Positions 43,695 through 52,722 of a stretch of DNA of 64,000 nt are shown here, piece after piece. Below the pieces are notes generated by a model, which had not been told where the DNA came from, did no database searches, and saw only the letters and a list, made by a program, of their open reading frames with translations. The number at the start of each line of letters is the position of its first letter. Positions within the stretch are counted from its first letter, which is position 1. The stretch covers positions 1 to 64,000 of the forward strand of contig JBMNEQ010000002.1 in assembly GCA_050948865.1 (NCBI GenBank), given 5' to 3'. The stretch comes from SKGN01 sp050948865. Lineage in GTDB: Bacteria > Bacillota_I > Bacilli_A > RF39 > UBA660. Both the position numbers and the translations under genes were made by a program.

Positions 43695-45170
43695 ATGAGA
43701 AAGTTATTTAAATTTTTATCTGTTGTTTTATTAATTATTATTTTTTTATTAATTAAAAATTATGACTTTTCTTCAAAAGTAATCATTAATAATTTTCCTC
43801 GATTTTTAAATAATGATGTTACGGGTTACAGTCAGTCAGTTTTTATAGGAAGAAATAATTCAAGTTATCAGGAGACCTCTTTATTAATAACAGATCAATC
43901 TCTTCTTACTTTTAATTTTAATTATTCTAATGAGGAAGAAGAAAGTAGTAATTATACTCATAATTTAACCTCATCAGTTTTATTACCAATAGGAACGATG
44001 ATCACTTTAATTGATCAAATTAAAAATAATGTTTATCAATATCAAGTTGATAGTTCTCTTCTTAATCCTCTTTATCCATTTACTTTATTTAAAGAAGTGG
44101 GAAGAGGAACTAATCTTTATTTTATTGAAGATTCTTATTATAATGAGGGAATGGTTAAAGAAAAATTTATTATTATTTTAGATTTTTCTTCTGCTACTAT
44201 TAATAAAAACTATTTAAATATGAGTATTGGATTGGAATTACATGATTCTAATAGTAATGTTGTTCGAGAAACTTTAGAAACTACTATTAAAGAATTTAGT
44301 ATTTATAATGAAACTCAATCTAGTTTGTCTTTAACAACTTCTTTTTTAGAACCGATTTTATTTAATAGTGATTCTACTTATATGATTAATCTTACTAGCA
44401 AATTAAATTATCCAGTTATTAATGGGAAGAAAATAATTGATACGACTAAAGAAAATATGGAAATAGGTCTTTTAATTAAAGTTGTGGATGCTTCTAATAA
44501 AATAATTGAAAGTGAAAAATTAAAAAGTTTATCTTTTAAAATAGGAAATAAAGAATATTATTTTGGATCTGATCATCTTCTTCGTCTTAATTTAGAAGAG
44601 GGTCTTGCTGATACTTTTAAAACTTTAACTATTAAAACTACTAAAAATAATAGTGATTTAGAAAAAGGAGAATATTATTTAAAAATAAATAATTATTTAT
44701 CATTAGATGGTAATTATTATGAAGAATTAGGAGATGAAATAAGTATTCCTTTAGTAGTTTCTTTTAATAAAAATTTAGATTCTTATAATTTTGCTGTTCT
44801 TTTAGATGATGCTGATCGCTTTTTAATAAAAGAAGAAGAAAGAAAAGTTATTTTTGATATTTTATTAAATGGTCCTTTTATTAATCCAAAACTTTTTATT
44901 TCTTTATATGAAAAAGAGGAAGATGATTATAAGTTAGTTAGTTTAGAAGATTATATCAGTGATATTTTAGTAAAAGAAGATGATCGTTATTTAATTACTG
45001 ATCAACCTTCTTTCTATGAAGAACCTGATTATTTATATAATTATTTAGAATTAAATTTAATTTTAGAACATTTTAATAATACTGGTTATAAGTTTGTAAT
45101 ATCTTTATATGATGGGGAAGAGGAAATAGAATCTTTAGAAAAGTATTTTATTATTAGAGAGGAAGAATGA
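43695..45170 (+). CDS. Extracellular beta-rich surface protein, signal-anchored
   Basis: A 491-residue protein of unknown family. Residues 1-22 form a hydrophobic signal anchor. The rest is rich in Asn, Ser, Thr and Tyr with alternating hydrophobic residues, suggesting several beta-sandwich domains. No Cys and no known motif are seen. It begins a three-gene set of exported proteins followed by a signal-peptidase-like gene, and it is 1 bp from the next gene, so translation is coupled. Confidence 0.65.
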   Translation: MRKLFKFLSVVLLIIIFLLIKNYDFSSKVIINNFPRFLNNDVTGYSQSVFIGRNNSSYQETSLLITDQSLLTFNFNYSNEEEESSNYTHNLTSSVLLPIGTMITLIDQIKNNVYQYQVDSSLLNPLYPFTLFKEVGRGTNLYFIEDSYYNEGMVKEKFIIILDFSSATINKNYLNMSIGLELHDSNSNVVRETLETTIKEFSIYNETQSSLSLTTSFLEPILFNSDSTYMINLTSKLNYPVINGKKIIDTTKENMEIGLLIKVVDASNKIIESEKLKSLSFKIGNKEYYFGSDHLLRLNLEEGLADTFKTLTIKTTKNNSDLEKGEYYLKINNYLSLDGNYYEELGDEISIPLVVSFNKNLDSYNFAVLLDDADRFLIKEEERKVIFDILLNGPFINPKLFISLYEKEEDDYKLVSLEDYISDILVKEDDRYLITDQPSFYEEPDYLYNYLELNLILEHFNNTGYKFVISLYDGEEEIESLEKYFIIREEE

Positions 45171-45171
45171 T

Positions 45172-45717
45172 ATGAATAAATCAAAAACTTTAGTTATTCT
45201 TTTTGTTTTAATTTTTTTAGTTCTTTCTTTAGGGTTAACTTATTCTATTTTTTATTCTAAAAGTGGATTGAAAACTGATGATCAAAATCTAGCTAAATTT
45301 GTGGTTAATGCTGAAGTATTAGATGAGTTAGAATTATCTTTAATTGGTTTAAAACCAGGCTCTGTGGAAGAATATCTTTTTTCTATTAGTAATAATCAAT
45401 CAGGGGTTAAAAGTGATGTTTCGATTGAATATGAAATAATAATTAAGACTTATTCTTTTCTTCCTTTAGAAATAAGTTTATATAAAGTTGAAAATGAAGA
45501 AGAAGAGTTAATTTTAACTTGTGATGATAGTGAAAGAGATCTTTATAATAATGTAGTTTGTATTAGTCCTTCTCAAATAATGGAACATGATTCTATAAAA
45601 GAAGATGATTATCTTTTAAAAGTTAGTTTTCCGGAAGAAGAAGATGATTATCGTTATGCTTTAATGGTTGATTTTATTAACTTAGAAATAGATAGTGCTC
45701 AAATAATAGAGAAATAG
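45172..45717 (+). CDS. Small TasA-like surface protein
   Basis: A 181-residue protein with a signal helix ending in LSLGLTYSIFYSKSGL, the SipW-dependent type. The mature part shows the TasA-like order: a strand with FVVNAEVLDELELSL, then LKPGSVEEYLFSISNNQSG (the 'PG...f.v.N' turn) and a closing strand pair. Two Cys (LTC, VVC) may pair. It is small enough to be a fibre subunit like TasA or CalY. It lies between two other exported proteins. Confidence 0.65.
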   Translation: MNKSKTLVILFVLIFLVLSLGLTYSIFYSKSGLKTDDQNLAKFVVNAEVLDELELSLIGLKPGSVEEYLFSISNNQSGVKSDVSIEYEIIIKTYSFLPLEISLYKVENEEEELILTCDDSERDLYNNVVCISPSQIMEHDSIKEDDYLLKVSFPEEEDDYRYALMVDFINLEIDSAQIIEK

Positions 45718-45725
45718 GTGAATAT

Positions 45726-46580
45726 ATGAAAAAAAGAGGTTTAATAATATCTTTAATTTTACTAATGATTAGTTTTATGGTTATTTATTTAGTTCCTTCA
45801 GCTAAATATGTAGCTAAAACAATGTGGAATTATTATTTTCAAGCTCAAGCTTTTTATTTTACCAGTGATAGTTTAGGGGAAGAAGAAGTTATTAATGTAA
45901 ATAATTTTTGGATGGGAGAAGAAATAACTTTTACTTTAAGAAACTTTTCTAATGAATCTTTAATTACAGAGTTTGATATTGAATATCAGGTAACTTGTTC
46001 TATTGAAGGAGGGGCTTCTTCTTGGGCAGAATGTAGGTTAATGAAAACAAATAAGAATACTTATGAGGGCATCTTAGAAAGTTCTTTTCTTTGTTTTAAT
46101 GCTATAGATGAAGAAGATGTTAGTACTTATGAAGAAGAAGAATGTTTATTAGAAGGTTATGAATGGAGGCAAGAAGAGGTTTTAGAAGAAATATCTTTTG
46201 AGGTAGTAGTTACTAATCAAAATCATCAATTATCTGATTTAACTGTTAATATTGAGGTAAAAAGTATTTCTCCTTATAAAAAAACTTTATTAGGAAAGTT
46301 TAATCTTCATAAAATAGAAGAAGAAACTAAACCATTTTTAAAATATAATAATTATTCTAATTATGGAGAATTAATTGTTATTAATCCAACTTCTTCTAAT
46401 CAATGTTTACAATTAACTTGGGATTCTTCAAAACTTTTATTTGATTCTCCTAATGTTAATGGTAGTATTAAGTTTAATATTAAAGCGGATAAGAGTTTAA
46501 AATTCTTATTTTATCCTCATGATTTAAAGAGTAATTATAGTATAGAAGATTTTACAATTTCTAAGACTAGTGGTTGTTAA
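45726..46580 (+). CDS. Exported surface protein of unknown family
   Basis: A 284-residue protein with a hydrophobic start (residues 6-24) and a VPSAKYVAK segment like a signal-peptide end. The outer part is acidic, with about six Cys (TCSI, ECRL, LCFN, ECLL, QCLQ and SGC at the very C-terminus) that could form disulfides. Beta-strand patterns such as EITFTLRNFSNESLITEFDIEY resemble the 'intermolecular N' strands of TasA-like proteins. Closest role: an accessory subunit of the same surface structure. Confidence 0.6.
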   Translation: MKKRGLIISLILLMISFMVIYLVPSAKYVAKTMWNYYFQAQAFYFTSDSLGEEEVINVNNFWMGEEITFTLRNFSNESLITEFDIEYQVTCSIEGGASSWAECRLMKTNKNTYEGILESSFLCFNAIDEEDVSTYEEEECLLEGYEWRQEEVLEEISFEVVVTNQNHQLSDLTVNIEVKSISPYKKTLLGKFNLHKIEEETKPFLKYNNYSNYGELIVINPTSSNQCLQLTWDSSKLLFDSPNVNGSIKFNIKADKSLKFLFYPHDLKSNYSIEDFTISKTSGC

Positions 46581-46645
46581 ATAAAGTTTAAAAAGATTGA
46601 TGTTTTAAAGCATTTATGATATTATTTAGAAAAGTAGGAGGAAAT

Positions 46646-47182
46646 ATGAAAGTATTAAGATTTATAAAAAAAATGATTACAGGAATATTAGGGATTGCTT
46701 TTTTTACTTTTGCTATTGCTATGGCTTTATTATTGTTAAATTATAATGATTATAAAGTAAGTCAAATTGATAAAACTTCTTTTATTATAATTAGAGATAC
46801 AATTGCTGCTGATAGATATGAAAAAGGGGATTTAGTTTTAGTTGAAGAAAAAAAGATTGAGGAAATTAGTGAAGGCGATGAATTATTTGTTTATGTTGTT
46901 GGAACAAAAGGAATTGAAAAAATAGAACTTGGAGTAGTTAGTGAACTTCATTATGAAGAAAATGCTATTACTTTTAAAAATGGTTCCACTTATTTAATGA
47001 AGTTTGTAGCAGGAGAAGCTAAAAAAGTATATCCTGAACTAGGAACTTATTTATCAGTTATAACTTCTCAATGGGGTTTTTTGTTTATTATTCTTGTTCC
47101 TTGTTTTTTAATTTTTATCAGTCAAGTATATGCTTTAGTTATTGAAATAAAATATGGAGGTCAAGAAGAAAACTTATCTTAA
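46646..47182 (+). CDS. Signal-peptidase-fold protein lacking the catalytic Ser
   Basis: A 178-residue protein with the SipW/S26B layout: N-terminal membrane helix, outer domain with YEKGDLVLVEEKKIEEISEGDELFVY, and C-terminal membrane helix (about 140-165). The nucleophile position, which reads SGSM in active relatives, reads DTIA here (Ile53 where Ser53 stands in the protein at 52128), and no His sits at the usual base position. It should be inactive as a protease and may bind substrates or pair with the active enzymes. The ATG at 46646 follows AGGAGG; an ATG at 46616 has no such site. Confidence 0.75.
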   Translation: MKVLRFIKKMITGILGIAFFTFAIAMALLLLNYNDYKVSQIDKTSFIIIRDTIAADRYEKGDLVLVEEKKIEEISEGDELFVYVVGTKGIEKIELGVVSELHYEENAITFKNGSTYLMKFVAGEAKKVYPELGTYLSVITSQWGFLFIILVPCFLIFISQVYALVIEIKYGGQEENLS

Positions 47183-47193
47183 TAAATAATTGG

Positions 47194-47226
47194 AAAAAGG
47201 ATATAAAAGGTTATATCTTTTTTTTA
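47194..47226 (+). terminator. Terminator
   Basis: The stem AAAAAGGATATAA / TTATATCTTTTT with a one-base bulge and a T8 tail. Confidence 0.75.
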
Positions 47227-47311
47227 TGAAAAAAAGCAACTATCATTGTATAAGATACTCAGGTATGGTAGAATTTATATAAGGTAATAATTTGTCAAAA
47301 TAAGAGTAGGA

Positions 47312-49450
47312 ATGATGAGGATGAATTTTAATAAAGATTATGTAATAAAGAAAATTATTAATTATTTATTAAATGTCTTGGTTTTTCTTTTCGGAATAGT
47401 GTTATTAATTTCCATTTATATAAGTCTTCAAATAAAGATTTTAGGAAATGAACATGCTAGTTTTTTTGGTTATACAATTTTTGAAGTGCAAAGTGGGAGT
47501 ATGGCTAAAGCAATTAATAAGGGCGACTGGGTAATTGTTAAATTAACTAATCAAGTTGATCGAAATGATATAATTACTTATAAATTAAATAATGATTATA
47601 TTACACACCGAGTAGTTGAAGTTTATAAAGGTGGTTTTGTAACTAAAGGAGATTTTAATAAAGATAAAGATGAACCTATCTTGCAAAAGCAAGTCGTGGG
47701 GAAAGTTGTTAAAAAGATTGGAGGTTTAGGTTTTTTTCGGAAAACTATTTTTAATCCAGCTGTTTTAATTACTTTAATTATAACTTTGTTTTTCTTTAAT
47801 TTAGCTTTTAAAAAAGAATCTAGTGAAAAAGGGATAGAAGGTTTTTTTAAAACAATCTTTTTTCGGATAAAAGAGTTTTTAAAGAAGATTCAAGAGAAGA
47901 TAAAAGGTCAAGATTTTGATTTTGATAAATTAGAAGAAGGATCTAATATTTTAAAGGTGGAAAAGGAACCAGAGGAAAAGAAGATAGAAAGTAAAATAAA
48001 GGTTGTTAAGACTGATGAAAGGGATTTAAGTAAAACTACTTTATTTAGAGTAATTCCTGTTGATGCTTCTGATGTTAATGAAAAGTATAAAGACTTAATT
48101 ACTAAAGAAGTCTTAGATGAACCTTATAAAGATGAGGATGACTTAGATAAAACTTCTTTATATCGAATGATTGAAGTTAATCCTAATGAAGTTTCTGAGA
48201 CCTTTTTAGAGATAGCAGAAAATGAATTAAAGGATCCAGAAGTTCGAATAGAAAAAGAAGAAAAAGAACCAACTAAAAAAATAACTATAGAAGAACAAGA
48301 AGAATCTTTAACAGACATTGATTTAGAATTACTTAAAGGCTCTGGGGAATATAAGAAAGGGAAAAATATTATTGATACAGCTTTGAATATTAAAAGAAAA
48401 GAGATTGAGGAAATAATTAATCTTTTAATAGAAAGTGAAGAAGATTTTATTATTCGTTCGACGATTAAAGAAGAATTTTTAGATGTTTATATTAATGCTA
48501 AATATAGAAATTATTATGATCATAAAATTCGTTATCAAGGAAAAAAGTTTCTTCCAAAAATTGAAAAAACAATTAAAGATAAAGGAAAAGAATTAATTAA
48601 AAATTATAAAGGTAATTTTATAAAACAAGAAGAAGTAGTGAATAAATATTTAAAACTTTTTATCTTAATTATGAATTTAGAACAAGGAAGAGATTTTATT
48701 TATAAAATAAAAGTTCGCCAAGAGTTTTATAAAAAATTACTTCAAGATTATTTTTCTTTAGAAGAAGATTATTTTATTTTGGATTTAATTAAAAGAATTT
48801 TAAAGATTGTGAATACTAATCAAGCTCTTTTAAAAATTTATTTAGAAGAATTGGAAACTTCTACTTTTAAATTAAATTTTAATCAATTAACTTCAAGAAA
48901 GAATATGAGAATTGTGGAGTTAGATCATAATATTTCTTTTAGTAAAGTTTATAGTGATTATATTATTGATAAAACTTATTCTGAAGGAATTGTGGCTGAA
49001 GATAAAATTTATGTTTTAATTAGTTTGCTTTCTTTAGAATTAATTAAAAATATGTTAGAAGCTGATTTTAATAAAGATTATTTATTTTATTTACCACCTA
49101 GTCTTTATTCTAAGACTAGAAAGTTTCAAAAACTATTAAGGATGTTAGAAGATCTTTATGCCAAAGATCATCTTGTTTTCTTAATAACATTTGAAGAATT
49201 ATTAAAGAATAAAAAGATTATTAAAGGGGTAAAGAAAAGTGGTTATAAATTTGGAGTCTTATTTATAGAAGGAGTTATTATTAAAGATAAAGATCGTCCT
49301 TATTTATCGCTAGCGGATTATATTTTAATTGATAAAAAAGATATTTTAAGAAAAGAAGCTTTAGCTTTAATTCCTAAAGATTTAAGAGATAAAGTAATTT
49401 ATGAAGATATAATAACGAAAATGGAAAGCTTGGAGGTAAAATCAAAATGA
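47312..49450 (+). CDS. SipW-like signal peptidase fused to a large cytoplasmic domain
   Basis: A 712-residue protein. Residues 15-40 form a membrane helix, then an active S26B-type peptidase: SGSM with nucleophile Ser63, GDWVIVK, and His99 in ITHRVVEV as general base; a second helix spans about 150-166. Known SipW enzymes end soon after. Here about 540 further residues follow: an acidic linker with repeated TTLFRVIPVDASDVNE and TSLYRMIEVNPNEVSE units, then a helical domain of about 380 residues of unknown family. The start is ambiguous among ATGs at 47312, 47315 and 47321. It overlaps the AAA+ gene by 4 nt, suggesting the tail works with that ATPase. Confidence 0.8.
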   Translation: MMRMNFNKDYVIKKIINYLLNVLVFLFGIVLLISIYISLQIKILGNEHASFFGYTIFEVQSGSMAKAINKGDWVIVKLTNQVDRNDIITYKLNNDYITHRVVEVYKGGFVTKGDFNKDKDEPILQKQVVGKVVKKIGGLGFFRKTIFNPAVLITLIITLFFFNLAFKKESSEKGIEGFFKTIFFRIKEFLKKIQEKIKGQDFDFDKLEEGSNILKVEKEPEEKKIESKIKVVKTDERDLSKTTLFRVIPVDASDVNEKYKDLITKEVLDEPYKDEDDLDKTSLYRMIEVNPNEVSETFLEIAENELKDPEVRIEKEEKEPTKKITIEEQEESLTDIDLELLKGSGEYKKGKNIIDTALNIKRKEIEEIINLLIESEEDFIIRSTIKEEFLDVYINAKYRNYYDHKIRYQGKKFLPKIEKTIKDKGKELIKNYKGNFIKQEEVVNKYLKLFILIMNLEQGRDFIYKIKVRQEFYKKLLQDYFSLEEDYFILDLIKRILKIVNTNQALLKIYLEELETSTFKLNFNQLTSRKNMRIVELDHNISFSKVYSDYIIDKTYSEGIVAEDKIYVLISLLSLELIKNMLEADFNKDYLFYLPPSLYSKTRKFQKLLRMLEDLYAKDHLVFLITFEELLKNKKIIKGVKKSGYKFGVLFIEGVIIKDKDRPYLSLADYILIDKKDILRKEALALIPKDLRDKVIYEDIITKMESLEVKSK

Positions 49451-50970
49451 GTATATTTATTAGATTTTTTTATGAATTTATGTCCATTTTCTTTGAAGGT
49501 TTAGTTTCTTTATTTAAAGGGATTTGGGAAGGTTTAATTAAGATGTTTAATTATCCTGATTATATTAAAGTTATTAATAGTTATAAAGATACCTTTGAAG
49601 GTCCAGAATGGGTTTTAATGGGTATTTCTATTGCTGTTTTAGTTATTATTGGTGGTTTAATCCTTTTATTAGTTTATTTCTTTTTAAGAAGGTTAATTAG
49701 GTTACGAAGAGGGAGTTTTGATCAAGAAGATTTATTAGATGAAATAGCTGATTTAAATCAAAAGGTTAGAGAATTAATGAAAGAAAAAGATGAAATAATG
49801 GCAATGAAAGTTTCTAAATTAGGATTAAAACCAGAAGAAGAGGAAGAAGAAGAAGTAACAGATGATGAGGAAATAGAAGAAGGGGATTTAGAAATTAGAT
49901 TTCCTAAATTAAATAAAATAGATGAAGATTATGCTTCTTTTAAGGCCAAGAACTATGGTAATACAATAACCTTAGAAGAGTTAGTTGATGATTTAAAATG
50001 TTTTGCTGCTAGTCAGTTACGTTTATATTATGATGAGTCTATTTTAAGACCTTTTGTGGCTGGTTTAGCTTGTAGTCGTTTAATAATCTTACAAGGGATA
50101 TCAGGAACAGGTAAAACCTCTTTAGCTTATACTTGGGGTAAATTTGTTAGTCAAGATTCTTGTATTGCCCCAGTTGAGCCTTCTTGGCGTGATAAAACAG
50201 AGTTACTAGGTTATTTTAATGAGTTTACTAAAAAGTTTAATGAATCTGATGTTTTAGCAGAATTATATAAAGCGAGTCATGATGATGATTTTCATACGAT
50301 AGTTTTAGATGAAATGAATATTGCGAGAGTGGAATACTATTTTGCAGAAATGCTTTCTATTATGGAAATGCCCTCTCGAGATGAATGGATTATTGAACTA
50401 GTTCCTAATCATTGGCCAGGAGATCCTAAAAGATTAAATAGTGGGAAGTTAAAATTACCAGAAAATCTTTGGTATATTGGAACTATTAATAATGATGATT
50501 CTACTTTTATGGTTACAGATAAGGTTTATGACCGGTCAATGCCAATTGATATTAATACAAAGGTTGATCCCTTTAAATCAAGGGAACAAGAAGCAATAAA
50601 TCTTAATGCTAGTTATTTAGAAACTTTATTTCAGCAAGCTGAAGAAAGTAATCCATTATCTGAACAAAATTTAAATAAAATTCAAGAAATGGATCGTTAT
50701 GTTATTGAACATTTTAGAATTGCTTTTGGAAATAGAATTATGAAACAAATGCATACTTTTGTTCCTGTTTATGTAGCGAGTGGAGGAGATGAAATAGAGG
50801 CGATTGATTACTTTATTGCGAAGAAAATCTTAAGAAAGTTTGATCAATTAAATATAATTTTAATTCGTGATGAAATTGATCCTTTTATTGATTACTTAAA
50901 TAAGCAGTTTGGAAATGGAGTCATGAAAGAATGTATTGAATATTTAAAACGAGTCCAAAGATCAGTCTAA
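49447..50970 (+). CDS. Membrane-anchored McrB-like AAA+ ATPase
   Basis: A 507-residue protein. A membrane helix (about residues 57-80) and coiled coil (92-120) with a Glu-rich linker precede an AAA+ module: Walker A GISGTGKTS (217-225), Walker B IVLDEMNIARVEYYFAEML (285-303, the McrB-type signature), sensor-1 Asn pair (348-349) and a likely arginine finger Arg363 in DKVYDRS. SWRDKTELLGYFN is also McrB-like. McrB proteins normally drive DNA cleavage with McrC; a membrane-bound form with no nuclease beside it points to another job, such as remodelling or assembling surface proteins. That role is inference. Confidence 0.8.
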   Translation: MSIFIRFFYEFMSIFFEGLVSLFKGIWEGLIKMFNYPDYIKVINSYKDTFEGPEWVLMGISIAVLVIIGGLILLLVYFFLRRLIRLRRGSFDQEDLLDEIADLNQKVRELMKEKDEIMAMKVSKLGLKPEEEEEEEVTDDEEIEEGDLEIRFPKLNKIDEDYASFKAKNYGNTITLEELVDDLKCFAASQLRLYYDESILRPFVAGLACSRLIILQGISGTGKTSLAYTWGKFVSQDSCIAPVEPSWRDKTELLGYFNEFTKKFNESDVLAELYKASHDDDFHTIVLDEMNIARVEYYFAEMLSIMEMPSRDEWIIELVPNHWPGDPKRLNSGKLKLPENLWYIGTINNDDSTFMVTDKVYDRSMPIDINTKVDPFKSREQEAINLNASYLETLFQQAEESNPLSEQNLNKIQEMDRYVIEHFRIAFGNRIMKQMHTFVPVYVASGGDEIEAIDYFIAKKILRKFDQLNIILIRDEIDPFIDYLNKQFGNGVMKECIEYLKRVQRSV

Positions 50971-50987
50971 GGTGGTGATTATTTTAT

Positions 50988-52118
50988 ATGATTCAAAAAT
51001 TAAAGATTGAAGTTGATGAAAAAACTAGAGAAAGAGTAACAGATTTTAATAAAAAGATTAAATCATCAATGTTTTATCAATCAGAATTAGCTAGTGATTC
51101 TTTATCTTTAGAGTGGTTAAAAGAAATTGAATGGGCTTGTCCTTATATTGATAATATTATTAAAAATCCTCGTTTAGCCTTAGTTAATGAAGAAGATATT
51201 GTTAAGATAGAATTAGCAAAAAAGACTTCTGTCGCGAGTATAAAAAATTTAGCCCGTAATACTCATTTTATTGATAAAATAGATGAAGAAACCAATGAAG
51301 TTCAACCATCAAAAATATTAATAGAAAGAAAAGAAGAAACTTATAATACTTATGAAAATAGATTTATTTATACTTTAATATTTAATCTATCAAGATTTAT
51401 AATGGAAAAGGAATCTTTATTAGAAGGAATAGAAATAGAAAATAAAAAGATTTTAGAATATGCTGCTTCTTCTAATACTGAGGAAGAAAGGTTAAAGGTG
51501 GAAGTTAAAATAACTTCTGGAATTCCTCCTAAAAAGGATAAAGAAGAAAGTTTTAAGAAAGAGTTAGAAGCTTTAAAAGTTCGAATAAGAGTTATTAAAG
51601 ATTATATTGTTACCTGGCGAAGAAATGAATTTATCACTTCCTTAGAAAAAGATCATGTTTCTTTTGTTACTCCTCCTATTAAAAAGACTAATATGATTTT
51701 AAAAAATCCCAATTTTCAAAATGCAATGAAATTATGGACTTATTTACAAACTTATGATGAAGATGATAATAATGTTGCTAAAGATAGTTTAGAAACAGAG
51801 GGTGATGAAGTTTTAAAAGGAATATTAGATGATACTTTTTTAATGAATTATTTTGTTTTAGATTCAATATCGACAACTAAAAAGGAACAAAAAGAGAAAT
51901 TAACTAAGTATGCTGTCATTATGATTAGTCAACAAATAAAAAGAGCTCTTTCTATTTTATTAAAAAGTGGTATAGATATGACTGATGAGGAATTATTAGA
52001 ATTATTATCTTTAGAAATAAAAAATGAACAAACAAGAAGGGTGGTTGATAGTGCTGATGTTCGTAATAAATTTAAAGAAGAACTAGATAAGTATTTAGAA
52101 AGGACACAAGATTATTAA
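50988..52118 (+). CDS. DUF2357-like partner of the AAA+ ATPase
   Basis: A 376-residue soluble protein. ILIERKEETYNTYENRFIYTLI (about 110-131, with ENRF at 123-126) matches the hallmark of DUF2357, a family paired with McrB-like ATPases. DUF2357 proteins often carry a PD-(D/E)XK nuclease at the C-terminus; here the C-terminal part is helical and charged with no such motif, so nuclease activity is unlikely. It lies 17 bp after the ATPase and 9 bp before a signal peptidase gene, so it is an operon member. Confidence 0.65.
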   Translation: MIQKLKIEVDEKTRERVTDFNKKIKSSMFYQSELASDSLSLEWLKEIEWACPYIDNIIKNPRLALVNEEDIVKIELAKKTSVASIKNLARNTHFIDKIDEETNEVQPSKILIERKEETYNTYENRFIYTLIFNLSRFIMEKESLLEGIEIENKKILEYAASSNTEEERLKVEVKITSGIPPKKDKEESFKKELEALKVRIRVIKDYIVTWRRNEFITSLEKDHVSFVTPPIKKTNMILKNPNFQNAMKLWTYLQTYDEDDNNVAKDSLETEGDEVLKGILDDTFLMNYFVLDSISTTKKEQKEKLTKYAVIMISQQIKRALSILLKSGIDMTDEELLELLSLEIKNEQTRRVVDSADVRNKFKEELDKYLERTQDY

Positions 52119-52127
52119 GGTGATATA

Positions 52128-52694
52128 ATGAAAAAAAATAAAGGTTTAAAAATAATATTAAAAATATTAAAAGGATTAATTATGCTGGCTCTTATTCTTT
52201 TTATAATAGCAGTCTGTTTGCAACGTTTTAGTAATAATCGTTTATCCTTTTTTAATTATAGAATGTTTACAGTTGTTTCAGGAAGTATGGAACCTAAATA
52301 TATGATAGGGGATGTTTTAATTTCTAAAAAGGTTAATCCCAAAACAATAAAAATAGGGGATACAGTTAGTTATAGAGAATCTGAAGGAAACTTAAAAGAT
52401 CAAGTTATTACTCATGAGGTAGTTACTACTTCTAAAGATGAATCTGGTAAATATGTTTTTCAAACCAGAGGAATAGCTAATTTAATATCTGATCAAAAAT
52501 TAGTTTCTGAAAATCAACTTTATGGAAAAGTAATTTATAAGGCAGTATTATTATCTTTCGTTTATCGTTTACTTAATACACCGATGGGTTTCTTTATATT
52601 TATAGTAATACCTTTACTTTTTATTATTACTTCTGAAATAATAAAGGTCTTATTAGATAAAGAAGAACAAAGAAGAAAAACTGTTACTAAATAA
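52128..52694 (+). CDS. SipW-like type I signal peptidase (S26B)
   Basis: A 188-residue membrane protease of the ER-type branch. N-terminal helix about residues 12-30; nucleophile Ser53 in VVSGSMEPKYMIGD; base His96 in VITHEVV rather than the Lys of ordinary LepB; C-terminal helix about 147-170. In Bacillus SipW cleaves TasA, and the same pairing is expected here because exported TasA-like proteins surround it. This is the canonical stand-alone member, whereas the gene at 47312 is a fusion. Confidence 0.88.
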   Translation: MKKNKGLKIILKILKGLIMLALILFIIAVCLQRFSNNRLSFFNYRMFTVVSGSMEPKYMIGDVLISKKVNPKTIKIGDTVSYRESEGNLKDQVITHEVVTTSKDESGKYVFQTRGIANLISDQKLVSENQLYGKVIYKAVLLSFVYRLLNTPMGFFIFIVIPLLFIITSEIIKVLLDKEEQRRKTVTK

Positions 52695-52722
52695 AATAAT
52701 AATAGAAAGAGAGGTGGTATAA

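Noticed and set aside
48124..48318. Minus-strand Ser-rich frame within the peptidase fusion
   Set aside because: It is an antisense shadow of the acidic linker (Glu/Asp/Lys codons read as Ser/Phe/Leu).
49447..52118. A standard McrBC restriction system
   Set aside because: The ATPase has a membrane anchor, no DNA-recognition domain is seen, and the partner lacks a visible PD-(D/E)XK nuclease.
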